DNA from: Gp6-AA40 sp963741135
GTDB lineage: Bacteria > Acidobacteriota > Vicinamibacteria > Vicinamibacterales > UBA2999
Assembly: GCA_963741135.1 (NCBI GenBank)
Contig: CAVUHC010000004.1
Coordinates: 62,001 to 126,000 of the forward strand
DNA: 64,000 bases
Direction: 5' to 3'
Below are positions 43,128 through 51,434 of the stretch, piece by piece. Both the position numbers and the translations under genes were made by a program. A model generated the notes under the pieces. That model made no database searches and was not told where the DNA came from. It saw nothing but the letters and a program-made list of their open reading frames with translations. Every line of letters begins with the position of its first letter. Position 1 is the first letter of the stretch.

Positions 43128-45291
43128 GGTTGAGGACCGCGGCAATCGATACCGGATGGCCGGCCCGCAGCGTTTCGATGGCTCGTTCCGCCAGGCGCCA
43201 CCGCGTCATCTCCGCGCCAATGACGAACGTGACGGAGTGGACAAGCGGCGCCAGCACGACGGCGTCGGTGACTGCGAGCACCGGCGGCGTGTCGACGATG
43301 ACCCAGTCGAACGGTCCCGTCGAGAGCTGCTGCATGAACGCGCGCATGCGATCGGACCCGAGCAGCTCCGATGGGTTCGACGGCGTGGAGCCTGCGGGAA
43401 TCACGAGCAGATTCGGGTCGCCGCAGCGCTGGACGACTTCGCGCATCCTCGCCTTGCCGTTGAGGAGCTCGGCCAGCCCGCGGTCGTTGGGCAACCGCAT
43501 CGCCTTGTGGACGCTGGGGCGCCGCATGTCCGCATCGATGAGCAGCACACGAGCGCCGCCGATCGCCAGTGCGAGGGCGATGTTGACCGCTGTCGTGGTC
43601 TTTCCTTCAAGCGGCTGCGTGCTGGTAATAGCCACCAGGTGCGTGGCGTCGGTGCCGCTGCTTGCCACGAGCGCCGTTCGAAGGGCCCGGAATGCCTCGC
43701 CGAAATCGTGCGGCACCGGGCCGGACAGCAACGGATGCCGCTCGCCGTGCACCTTGGGAACAAGGCCGAGGAAATTGAGATGAAGCCGCCACGCCACGTC
43801 TTCGGGCGTCTTGACGGTGTCGTCGAGATAGTCAATCGCAAAGGCTGCGGCGATGCCCATGCCGAGGCCGAACAGAAGCGCCATCATCCATGCGCGCCGC
43901 GTGTTCGGCGTGAAGGGTGCCCCCGGCATCTCTGCGCGATCGAGGAGCCGCACGTTGTTTGCGCGGCTGTTGCTGACAACGCGAAGCTCCTTCTCGCGTT
44001 GCAGCAGCGATTCGTAGACCTGGCGATTGCTCTCGGCCTCGCGCTGGAGCACTGAGTAATCGATGCTCTTGCGGTTCAGATCCGTGGCCTGGACCTTCTG
44101 CGCTTCGAGGTCTGAGTTCAGCTGCTTCTCTTCTTCGAGCGCGGCCTGGTAGTCAGCCTTGATGGCGGCGACATTCTTGGAGATCTCTTCGTCGAGCTGC
44201 CGTTCGGCATCGTTGATCTGCGAGGTGACCCTGAGCAGGTCCGGGTGCTTGTCGCCGTATCGTTCGGCAAGGCGCAGCCGGTCGCGCTCGAGCTCGACGA
44301 TGCGCGCCTTGAGCTGCTGTACGAACGGGTTCGCCGCGATCGTCGTCAGGCTCTCCCGATCCTTTGCGGCAATCACCTGGTTGTAGAGCGCTTCCTTCTG
44401 AATACGCGACGTCCGCGCCTTCGACGCGACGTCGTTCACCTGGTTGAGGCGCGACACGATGATGTTCTGCCTGTCCTCGAGTGACAGCGCGTTCTGGTTC
44501 TCGCGGTACTCCGCCAGCATGCGTTCGCTGGCCTGCACCACGTTCTGCTGCTTGCCGACTTCCTGCGTCAGCCATTGCAGCGTCTTGTCGGTGTTCTGCA
44601 GCCGGAATTCGAGGTTCTGGTTGACGTACTCCTCGGCGAGCACGTTGACGGCGCGGGCGGCAAACTGCGGATCCGCCGCGACGAAGAAGACATCGACGAG
44701 GCGGCTGCCTCGGACGGGGTTGACCCCGACGCGGCCAAGAAACGCTTCGGCCTGCTGGCTCTCAGGAGCGGCCTGAGCCGGCGGCACCTTCCTGCCTGCG
44801 CTTCGGAACGGCGCCATGACCTTCGCCTTCACCGCGCTGAGAACTTGCGCCAGAGCCGGCGGCTTCGGGCCCTGGCCGTTGAACTCGGGCACGTTGTCCA
44901 GCTTCAGATGGCGGACGGCGCGGAGCGCGAGGTCACGGCCCTGGAGAATCTTGTACTGGGTCTGGTAGTACGGCTCGGGATCGCTGTACGCGAGGTACGG
45001 TTCCTTGAAATCGGTCTGCGCCGTCGTCTGCTCTTCGTCGATTTGAATCCGCGCCTGCGCGCGGTACAGCGGTACCGTCGTATACGTCTGGTACATCATC
45101 GCCGCGACGACCAGGATGGCGAGCGCTGCCGCCGCCTTCCAGTGCTTGATGATGATCGCCGCTCGGTCGAACAGGTGAACGTTCGGATCGGGGCCGAAGC
45201 GGCCAGCCTTCGGTGCTGCCGGAGGAACCACAGTTGCTGGAGGAGTGCTGGCGCCAGCGCCGGTCGACGAGAGACCTCTTGAATCAAACAT
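43036..45291 (-). CDS. Polysaccharide co-polymerase/tyrosine autokinase (Wzz-Wzc type)
   Basis: A 751-aa protein. It has a cytoplasmic N-terminus, membrane span AAALAILVVAAMMYQTYTTV, and a periplasmic Wzz domain with long coiled coil (about 200-440). A second span is WMMALLFGLGMGIAAAFAID. The C-terminal BY-kinase has Walker A ITSTQPLEGKTTTAVNIALA, Walker A' RVLLIDADMRRPSVH and Walker B DWVIVDTPP, and ends in a tyrosine-rich tail (YYYSRYYGHQYKSYY) for autophosphorylation. It controls chain length and export, partnering a Wza-type channel such as the one at 411-1292. The gene for the carboxypeptidase-regulatory-like protein lies directly upstream in the operon. Confidence 0.93.
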   Translation of the reverse strand: MFDSRGLSSTGAGASTPPATVVPPAAPKAGRFGPDPNVHLFDRAAIIIKHWKAAAALAILVVAAMMYQTYTTVPLYRAQARIQIDEEQTTAQTDFKEPYLAYSDPEPYYQTQYKILQGRDLALRAVRHLKLDNVPEFNGQGPKPPALAQVLSAVKAKVMAPFRSAGRKVPPAQAAPESQQAEAFLGRVGVNPVRGSRLVDVFFVAADPQFAARAVNVLAEEYVNQNLEFRLQNTDKTLQWLTQEVGKQQNVVQASERMLAEYRENQNALSLEDRQNIIVSRLNQVNDVASKARTSRIQKEALYNQVIAAKDRESLTTIAANPFVQQLKARIVELERDRLRLAERYGDKHPDLLRVTSQINDAERQLDEEISKNVAAIKADYQAALEEEKQLNSDLEAQKVQATDLNRKSIDYSVLQREAESNRQVYESLLQREKELRVVSNSRANNVRLLDRAEMPGAPFTPNTRRAWMMALLFGLGMGIAAAFAIDYLDDTVKTPEDVAWRLHLNFLGLVPKVHGERHPLLSGPVPHDFGEAFRALRTALVASSGTDATHLVAITSTQPLEGKTTTAVNIALALAIGGARVLLIDADMRRPSVHKAMRLPNDRGLAELLNGKARMREVVQRCGDPNLLVIPAGSTPSNPSELLGSDRMRAFMQQLSTGPFDWVIVDTPPVLAVTDAVVLAPLVHSVTFVIGAEMTRWRLAERAIETLRAGHPVSIAAVLNRVDFDRNRYYYSRYYGHQYKSYYAEAPAAS

Positions 45292-45300
45292 GATCGCTGA

Positions 45301-46029
45301 CTACCAGCCGCCGCCTGTCGGATTGTTCGGGCTTTCCTGCGGTGTCAGGGTCGAGGTCGTCCGCGTAACGCCGTTGCTCGCGGCGACGGTGGTCGCCTCC
45401 TCGAGCGTTCCCGTCAACCTGTTGCCGAATGTCGCGGCGACGTCGGGGGCCGCCGCGATCGTGCGGACCGTCGTCTGGCGGACATCCCCGCGCCCTAGAG
45501 GAACGACCTCGCTTGCCGCGACAACGGAGCCCGCGGGGCCCAGCAGTTCAACGACGTAGGAGCTCGGGTCGAGGTCGAGAAAGGAGAATCGTCCTACGTC
45601 GTTCGCCGTCGCGCGGGCCTCAATCCGGCCGCTGTGGATATTTCGCACCACGACTCGGGCGTACGGGATAGGCATGTTCAACGACGTCTGCGCGATGCCG
45701 ACGAGAGCGTTGAACTTACCGCCCACCGCCGCGACGGCAATGGGCGTGTCGTACTGCCGCGCCAGGCCTTGGGCGACGCCAGGGACGGTCTCGGGTTGTC
45801 CGAACGGTTGCGTGGTCTGGAAGGACGCATGGCCAAAACCGACAATGGCTTCGCGAGTGGGATCACGATCGGCCCGCGAGAGCTCGTCCTCCTGCCCCTG
45901 TCGCGATGCATTGGGTGCGTACTGCCACACGCTCTGGACACGACGAACCGAGCGAAATTGCGGCCAGCCGACGGCCGCGGTGGCGGTCAGGACGATGGCC
46001 AACTGGATCGCTAAATGTGTCCGTTTCAT
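45301..46029 (-). CDS. Secreted protein with carboxypeptidase-regulatory-like domain
   Basis: A 242-aa exported protein. The signal peptide is MKRTHLAIQLAIVLTATAAV. A beta-sandwich segment with PYARVVVRNIHSGRIEARAT and RFSFLDLDPSSYVVELLGPA (about 135-185) matches the carboxypeptidase-regulatory-like fold often used in outer-membrane or envelope proteins of Acidobacteriota. The ATG at 46029 gives a clean signal peptide and is preferred over the longer open frame to 46089. It is the first gene of the - strand polysaccharide operon. Confidence 0.75.
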   Translation of the reverse strand: MKRTHLAIQLAIVLTATAAVGWPQFRSVRRVQSVWQYAPNASRQGQEDELSRADRDPTREAIVGFGHASFQTTQPFGQPETVPGVAQGLARQYDTPIAVAAVGGKFNALVGIAQTSLNMPIPYARVVVRNIHSGRIEARATANDVGRFSFLDLDPSSYVVELLGPAGSVVAASEVVPLGRGDVRQTTVRTIAAAPDVAATFGNRLTGTLEEATTVAASNGVTRTTSTLTPQESPNNPTGGGW

Positions 46030-46105
46030 GGATACCAATCCCTCTATCGACACTTCCCATTCGCCCCGACAGTGGGCGATGTAACTCAATATGACAGTAA
46101 GGTCT

Positions 46106-46133
46106 ATTATGCGACAATCTTTGCCGTTTTCAA
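46106..46133 (-). promoter_or_regulatory. Candidate sigma-70 promoter of the - strand polysaccharide operon
   Basis: On the - strand TTGAAA (46133-46128) and CATAAT (46111-46106) are separated by 16 bases. They sit in a distinctly AT-rich gap of 152 bases between the operon and the rRNA methyltransferase gene, about 77 bases upstream of the ATG at 46029. Confidence 0.5.
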
Positions 46134-46181
46134 CTGACCATTCAACATGATAATTAACTTGTTTTCAATCAGTTACGGAGA

Positions 46182-47576
46182 TTACAGCCTGTCGAAGACC
46201 GCCACGGTCTCGACATGTGCGGTGTGCGGGAACATGTCGATGGGCTGCATTGAGCGGATTCGATACCCCGCAGCGCAGATGGTGGCGAGGTCGGCGGCGA
46301 GTGCTTCAGGATTGCACGAGACATAGACCGCGCGTGCCGGTCGCAGTCGTCCAAAAACGTGCCGCAGCACTGAGTCCGCGCAGCCGTCACGTGGCGGATC
46401 GAGCACGACCGCGTCCGCACGGCGAATCGAGCCAATCGCCGTCTCGACACGACGCGCGACGAACCGGCACCGGTTGCGTGCGACGGCGTTCAGCCGCAGC
46501 GCTGCCTCGCCGTCCGCCACCGCCAGGCGGTTCTCTTCCACGGCGACGACGTCGTGCCCCGCGAGCGCGAGCGGGATCGCGAAGAGCCCGCAGCCCGCAT
46601 ACAAATCGACCACGTGCGAGTGTTCGGGAATCGCAGCGAGCACGAGACCGACGAGGATGCCGGCGGCGCGTACATTTGTCTGAAAAAACGCTGGGGGAGA
46701 CATCAGGAACGAGGCGCCCGCCACCTGCTCGCGCATCCGCTCCGATCCCCGGAGCCGTCGGGTCCGCTCACCGAAAACGAATGCGTCGTCTCGCTCATGC
46801 AGGTTGAGGTGCACGGAGGTGGGCGGATCCTCTTCGAGGAGACGGCGCGTCGCCGTCCGGAGTCGGCGATCGGAATCGCTCGAGACGACGACCGTCGCCA
46901 TGAGCTCTTCCGTGTGGCATCCGACACGTACCGCGAGGCTGCGGAGCACCCCGCCATCGGCGCCGGCTGCCTTCAGGGCCGCTGAGGTAAACGTGTCGCG
47001 CGCACGAAACGCGAACGCGTTGCCACGCTCATCGTGGACCGGACACTCGCGCACGGGAATGACGCGGCGTGAACCGCGCGCGTAGTGCCCCATGACCAGG
47101 GTTGTATCGTGGCGCCGTCCACCGAAACGGAGGTTACCGAACACGAAATGCACCTTGTTGCGGTATCCCCACGGCCGGTCGAGCGGTGTTGCCGGCAGCG
47201 TCTCCTGCGCCGGCGGCGCGCCGGGTATCGCGGCGCCGACGAGCCGGTTCACGAGTGCGGTTTTCAGCCGGAGCTGCTCCGGATAGGAGATGTGCTGCCA
47301 CGCGCAGCCGCCGCACGCGCCAAGACCTGGCTCGGCGTCCGGACCGAAATGGATGCACCGTGCGCGAACACGGTGCGGTGAGGCGTGGAGAATTTCAAGC
47401 AGGGCCGGAAAGACACGGCCGTTGCGGCCGGGATCGAGTCGGACGCGCACGCGCTCGCCGGGTATGGTGAACGGCACCGCGATGCGCAGGCGTCCGGCGA
47501 ATGCGACGCCGTCGCCGGCAGCGCTCAGCTCTGCGATTTCAACGTCGATGATCTTCGAGCCGGCGTCATTTGACAT
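46182..47576 (-). CDS. rlmD: 23S rRNA (uracil-C5)-methyltransferase, RlmD/TrmA family
   Basis: A 464-aa protein. An N-terminal TRAM domain (about 5-62) is followed by the iron-sulfur cysteines Cys74, Cys88 and Cys91 (ACGGCAWQH) and Cys178 (RECPVHD). The SAM domain has VVDLYAGCGLFAIPLAL, the catalytic region VLDPPRDGCADSVL and the nucleophile Cys in YVSCNPEALAADL. This order identifies a TrmA-family m5U methyltransferase with a cluster; RlmD or RlmCD specificity cannot be decided from sequence. It overlaps the FKBP lipoprotein gene by 11 bases. Confidence 0.87.
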   Translation of the reverse strand: MSNDAGSKIIDVEIAELSAAGDGVAFAGRLRIAVPFTIPGERVRVRLDPGRNGRVFPALLEILHASPHRVRARCIHFGPDAEPGLGACGGCAWQHISYPEQLRLKTALVNRLVGAAIPGAPPAQETLPATPLDRPWGYRNKVHFVFGNLRFGGRRHDTTLVMGHYARGSRRVIPVRECPVHDERGNAFAFRARDTFTSAALKAAGADGGVLRSLAVRVGCHTEELMATVVVSSDSDRRLRTATRRLLEEDPPTSVHLNLHERDDAFVFGERTRRLRGSERMREQVAGASFLMSPPAFFQTNVRAAGILVGLVLAAIPEHSHVVDLYAGCGLFAIPLALAGHDVVAVEENRLAVADGEAALRLNAVARNRCRFVARRVETAIGSIRRADAVVLDPPRDGCADSVLRHVFGRLRPARAVYVSCNPEALAADLATICAAGYRIRSMQPIDMFPHTAHVETVAVFDRL

Positions 47577-47982
47577 CCAGGAGCTCGACGTCGAAGACGA
47601 GCGTCGCGTTCGGGGGAATCACGCCGCCTGCGCCTTGCGCGCCATAGCCAAGGTCGGGCGGGATGGTGAGCGTGCGCTGGCCGCCGACTCGCATCCCGGC
47701 GACCCCCTGGTCCCACCCGGAAATCACTTGGCCCGCGCCGAGACGGAACGAGAACGGCTCGTTCCTGTCGCGCGAGCTGTCGAACTTGCGTCCCTTGTGA
47801 TCGGCGCGTCCTTCGTCGTAGAGCCAGCCGGTGTAGTGCACCTGCACCTGCCGTCCCGGCGCGGCTTCCGCGCCGGCGCCGGTCTTTGCGTCCTGTTTCA
47901 TCAACTGAGTGATATTCGACTGTCCCATGTTGTCTCCGCCACACGAAGTCAATAGACCGCAGAGCAGCAGCGCCACACCCAT
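47566..47982 (-). CDS. FKBP-type peptidyl-prolyl isomerase lipoprotein
   Basis: A 138-aa protein. The N-terminus MGVALLLCGLLTSCGGDN has a lipobox (LTSC), so it is probably a periplasmic lipoprotein. The FKBP domain shows VQVHYTGWLYDEGR, GQVISGWDQGVAGMRVGGQR and the Pro-rich IPPDLGYGAQGAGGVIPPNA active-site strands. It catalyses proline isomerisation in envelope proteins. An upstream open frame to 48045 would place the lipobox internally, so the ATG at 47982 is chosen. It ends inside the start of the rRNA methyltransferase gene. Confidence 0.86.
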   Translation of the reverse strand: MGVALLLCGLLTSCGGDNMGQSNITQLMKQDAKTGAGAEAAPGRQVQVHYTGWLYDEGRADHKGRKFDSSRDRNEPFSFRLGAGQVISGWDQGVAGMRVGGQRTLTIPPDLGYGAQGAGGVIPPNATLVFDVELLDVK

Positions 47983-48014
47983 CGCACCTCTCGCACCCCT
48001 CGCACCCGCCCCTG

Positions 48015-49295
48015 TCACCGCATCCCCGCGTAGCTGATTTTCCAAATCCGACCGCCCGAATCATCCGACACGTAAAGCGACCCGTCCGGCCCCTGCGCGA
48101 GTCCTACCGGTCGATGCTGCGCGTTGCCAGGTGAGGGCCGTGGCGTGCCCGCGAATCCGTCCGCAAAAACGTGAGCCGTTCCGGTGGAGGCGTCGTGGTT
48201 GAGCGGTTGAAACATCACGTTGTACCCGGCCTGAGGCAGCGGCGAGCGGTTCCACGATCCGTGGAACGCGACGAACGCGCCGTCGCGATATTCCGCCGGG
48301 AACTGCGTCCCCGTGTAAAAGAGCACGTCGAGCGGCGCGTAATGCGCAGGAAACGTTGCGACCGGTTTGGTGTATTTCGCGCAATCGGCAACCGCCCGCC
48401 CGTCACCGCCGTACTCCGGCGCTACCACGCGCCTGTTCAGGAGCGGATCGAAATAACAGTACGGCCAGCCGTAGTCCGCGCCTTGTTTGATCTCTTGCAG
48501 CTCTTCCGCCGGCAGCTCGGCGTTCTTCATCCCGTCGAACCCGGGCCACAGATCGAGCTGATCGCGGCCGTTCTGCACCGCCCAGAGCGAGTGCGTGGTC
48601 GTGTTCCACGCCACACCGACGGTGTGCCGGATTCCTGTCGCAAACCGGTTGTCGGCCGAGTGCGCCTGGCCGACACGATCGGCCTCGTACTGCCAGATAC
48701 CCGCAGCGAGCGTGAGGTCGGAGCACGGACGTCGTCCGGGGACGCCGGCCACGCGATCGCGGGCCTGACAGTTGTTGGTTGGCGCGCCGACATGCACGTA
48801 GATCTCCCCCTGTTCACCGAAGGCGAATGACTTTGCCGAGTGACCGCCGGCGTTCGGAAGATCGTCGACGATGACCTCAGGAGGTCCGATCGGAAGGAGG
48901 GCGACGCCGTCCATCTGGAACCGCACGATTTTCGTGTCCGCCCCGACATACAGATGGTTGTTGCGCCACGCGATGGCCGTACCACCGAGGCCCGGGCCGA
49001 AATGCTGCTGTTCCTCGAACCGGCCATCGCCGTCCGTGTCGCGCAGGGCTATCACTGAGCCTCCTGGCGCCCGGTCGTCGTGAAGCTCCACATAGAGGTC
49101 GCCGTTTGGAGCAACGGTGATGTGGCGCGCGGGGCCGAGGCGGTCGGCAACGACGGCCGCACAGAAGCCCGCGGTCAGCGCGAGACCGCCATTGTCCGGA
49201 TCGCAGACGGTGGGACTGGAGAATTGCCCCGAGGCGAGCAGTGCCGTACATGCCGCAAGCATGCTGACGAGCACGGCCGTCGACACTCGCGACAT
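48015..49295 (-). CDS. PQQ-dependent sugar dehydrogenase-like beta-propeller protein
   Basis: A 426-aa exported protein. The signal peptide is STAVLVSMLAACTALLASGQ. The propeller shows RHITVAPNGDLYVELHDDR, TDGDGRFEEQQHFGPGLGG, DYGWPYCYFDPLLNRR and PVGLAQGPDGSLYVSDDSGG, typical of the L-sorbosone/soluble glucose dehydrogenase fold with a PQQ site. It would oxidise a sugar in the periplasm. No cytochrome c domain is attached. The ATG at 49295 gives a good signal peptide; the longer open frame upstream runs into repeat DNA. A TATAAT lies just upstream on the - strand at 49307-49302. Confidence 0.85.
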   Translation of the reverse strand: MSRVSTAVLVSMLAACTALLASGQFSSPTVCDPDNGGLALTAGFCAAVVADRLGPARHITVAPNGDLYVELHDDRAPGGSVIALRDTDGDGRFEEQQHFGPGLGGTAIAWRNNHLYVGADTKIVRFQMDGVALLPIGPPEVIVDDLPNAGGHSAKSFAFGEQGEIYVHVGAPTNNCQARDRVAGVPGRRPCSDLTLAAGIWQYEADRVGQAHSADNRFATGIRHTVGVAWNTTTHSLWAVQNGRDQLDLWPGFDGMKNAELPAEELQEIKQGADYGWPYCYFDPLLNRRVVAPEYGGDGRAVADCAKYTKPVATFPAHYAPLDVLFYTGTQFPAEYRDGAFVAFHGSWNRSPLPQAGYNVMFQPLNHDASTGTAHVFADGFAGTPRPSPGNAQHRPVGLAQGPDGSLYVSDDSGGRIWKISYAGMR

Positions 49296-49302
49296 CACGC
49301 GA

Positions 49303-49536
49303 TTATACGTGGCATTCGCGCTGCTTCTTTCGGTTGCGTGGTACCCGTCTGGTCGTTGCGGGTGCGGGGCTCGCGGGGTTATCGGTGCGGGCCGCCTCCT
49401 CTTTGGCGCCGAGCAAACGAGGGTGCGCTGCAGACATCTGAACGGCGCGGTCGAGTTGGGACAGCGCTCCGCCAGGGAACTCATCGGGGACTTTCGCGAG
49501 TCGAACTGCCAATTCCCAATTCCCAACTCCCAACAA
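49303..49536 (-). CDS. Possible small ORF of unknown function
   Basis: A 77-aa open frame whose last 65 residues (from VRLAKVPDEFPGGALSQLD to a basic RVPRNRKKQREC tail) have codon use compatible with coding, with many third-position G or C. Its beginning runs through the heptamer repeat, so the true start is unknown. It ends seven bases before the ATG of the dehydrogenase-like gene. No family was recognised and it could be chance. Apart from this, the 328-base gap 49296-49623 holds only the repeat arms and the sppA ribosome-binding site. Confidence 0.25.
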   Translation of the reverse strand: MLGVGNWELAVRLAKVPDEFPGGALSQLDRAVQMSAAHPRLLGAKEEAARTDNPASPAPATTRRVPRNRKKQRECHV

Positions 49537-49612
49537 AAGGTTTGAGCACTTGCCGCGCCGACTTTGTGTATCGTCATGGGAGTTCGGAAGTTGGGTGTTG
49601 GAAGTTCTTGAA
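49511..49612. repeat. AATTCCC heptamer array with facing TTGGG arm upstream of sppA
   Basis: Three heptamers AATTCCC, AATTCCC and AACTCCC (49511-49531) are followed after about 45 bases by complementary TTGGGTGTTGG-type words (about 49588-49612). The second arm lies directly before the GAGGAGG ribosome-binding site of sppA, so folding could influence its translation. Same family as 1295 and 51392. Confidence 0.65.
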
Positions 49613-49623
49613 GAGGAGGTCTC

Positions 49624-51390
49624 GTGGCCCTTCGCCGCGGCGTTGTCTTCGTTCTGAGTTTCATCACGCTCGCCGTGATCGTCTCGGTGACCGGCATTGC
49701 GTTCGTTTACCTGCTCGTCTCGCGCGGGCCATCAATCGAGGACGATTCGACGCTCGTGCTCCGGCCTGGAGGCGAGCTGCAGGAGACGGTTCCCGACGAC
49801 GTGGTCGGCCAATTGATCGGCCGCAACGTCACCACGGTCCGCAGCTTCGTCGAGAGCCTGCGGCTCGCGAAGCGGGATCCACGCATCACCGGCGTCCTGC
49901 TCGTGCCGTCCTCGTTCGAGTCGCCGTTCTGGGCTAAGGTCCAGGAGCTGCGCGACGCGGTGCTCGACTTCCGCAAGTCGGGGAAGATTGTCGTCGCCTT
50001 TCTCGAGTACGGCGGCGACCGCGAGTATTACCTTGCCAGCGCCGCGGACCGCGTGTTCCTGCTGCCGACGAGCGCGCTCGACCTCACCGGCGTCGCGTCG
50101 TATGAAGTGTTTCTGCGCGGCACGCTGGACACCCTTGGGGCGTATCCAGACTTTCTCCAGATCGGCGCGTACAAGACCGCCGTGAACCAGCTCACCGAGA
50201 AAGGCTTCACGCCCGCGCATCGCGAGATGACCGAGGCGCTCAACGCCGACATGTACACGCAGCTCGTCCGGGGTATCGCCGGCGCCCGGAAAAAGACCGA
50301 GGCCGAGATCCGACAGCTGCTCGATCAGGGGCCGTTTGCGCCGGAGGACGCGGTGCGCACCGGTCTCGTCGACGCGCTCGCCTACGAAGATCAGCTCGAC
50401 GATCGGGTGCCGCAGCTTCGGCAGGGCGGCGACATGCGCCGCGTCGAAGGGAATGACTATCAACGGGTGACGCCCCGATCGCTCGGCGTCCGGCCGCAGT
50501 CCAGGATCGCGCTCGTGTACGCCTCGGGCGTGATCGCGTCGGGCAAGAGCGGCTACGACCCCGGCAACGGCGTCGTCGTCGGATCGGACACCTTCGTCGA
50601 GCAGCTCCGGCGCCTGCGGAACGATGACGCGATCAAGGCGATCGTCCTTCGCGTCGACAGCCCCGGTGGATCCTCGGTGGCGTCCGACGTCATGTGGCGT
50701 GAGCTGATGATCACGCGCGACCAGAAACCGTCACGGCCGCTCGTCATCTCGATGTCGGACCTGGCGGCGTCCGGCGGCTACTACATCTCGGTGCCGGGTC
50801 ACGTCATCGTCGCGCAGCCTGGAACGCTGACCGGATCGATCGGGATCTTTGCCGGCAAGTTCGTCATCGACGGCACCCTCAACAAGGTCGGCGTAACGAC
50901 GCAGACGGTGAAGTCGGGGAAGAACGCGGATATCTATTCGCCGTTCGCGCGGTTCTCGCCCGAGCAGCGCGAGAAGGTCGGCCAGTACATGGATGGCTTC
51001 TACAAGAGCTTCATCACCAAGGTCGCTGACGGCCGGCATTCGACCCCGGACCGGATCGATGCGGTCGCACAAGGTCGTGTATGGACCGGCGCGCAGGCGA
51101 AAGACCGCGGTCTCGTCGACGCGCTGGGTGGGCTCGACACCGCGGTGTCGATCGCCAAGGAGCGTGCGCATATCCCGGCCGACGAAGAAGTGGAGCTCGT
51201 CGTGTATTCAACGCGGCGCAGCTTCTTCGACGCGATCACCGAGCTTGGCCGTTCGTCGTCCGCGCTGGGCGCGTGGGGGACGTTGATGAACGCTGCACAG
51301 CGCCAGGCGGTCGCGTCGCTCCTCGCGCCGGTGACGTCGTTCCGTCGCGGCGAGCCGCTGGCGCTCATGCCGTTCACGTTCGTGCGATAG
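49624..51390 (+). CDS. sppA: Signal peptide peptidase SppA, 67K type
   Basis: A 588-aa protein with one N-terminal membrane anchor (VVFVLSFITLAVIVSVTGIA) and two tandem SppA domains. The catalytic Lys lies in DFLQIGAYKTAVNQL (domain 1) and the Ser in SDLAASGGYYISVPGHV (domain 2), the arrangement of the E. coli 67-kDa enzyme. DSPGGSSVASDVMWREL and GTLTGSIGIFAGKF frame the active site. It degrades cleaved signal peptides and proteins in the inner membrane. The GTG at 49624 follows a clear GAGGAGG ribosome-binding site (49611-49617). Confidence 0.95.
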   Translation: MALRRGVVFVLSFITLAVIVSVTGIAFVYLLVSRGPSIEDDSTLVLRPGGELQETVPDDVVGQLIGRNVTTVRSFVESLRLAKRDPRITGVLLVPSSFESPFWAKVQELRDAVLDFRKSGKIVVAFLEYGGDREYYLASAADRVFLLPTSALDLTGVASYEVFLRGTLDTLGAYPDFLQIGAYKTAVNQLTEKGFTPAHREMTEALNADMYTQLVRGIAGARKKTEAEIRQLLDQGPFAPEDAVRTGLVDALAYEDQLDDRVPQLRQGGDMRRVEGNDYQRVTPRSLGVRPQSRIALVYASGVIASGKSGYDPGNGVVVGSDTFVEQLRRLRNDDAIKAIVLRVDSPGGSSVASDVMWRELMITRDQKPSRPLVISMSDLAASGGYYISVPGHVIVAQPGTLTGSIGIFAGKFVIDGTLNKVGVTTQTVKSGKNADIYSPFARFSPEQREKVGQYMDGFYKSFITKVADGRHSTPDRIDAVAQGRVWTGAQAKDRGLVDALGGLDTAVSIAKERAHIPADEEVELVVYSTRRSFFDAITELGRSSSALGAWGTLMNAAQRQAVASLLAPVTSFRRGEPLALMPFTFVR

Positions 51391-51391
51391 G

Positions 51392-51432
51392 AAATTCCCA
51401 ACTTCTCCTTGGGATTTGGGAATTGGGATTTG
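51392..51432. repeat. Heptamer-derived hairpin between convergent genes
   Basis: AATTCCCAA at 51393 pairs with TTGGGAATT at about 51417-51425 across a short TTGGGA-containing spacer. It lies exactly between the stops of sppA (+) and the PpiD gene (-), a position where a bidirectional terminator would be expected, but it has no U-run. Confidence 0.65.
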
Positions 51433-51434
51433 TC

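Noticed and set aside
41766..43133. 455-aa + strand open frame opposite the O-antigen ligase
   Set aside because: Antisense to a protein with clear membrane spans and the NHAHNEYLQ motif; composition typical of shadow frames.
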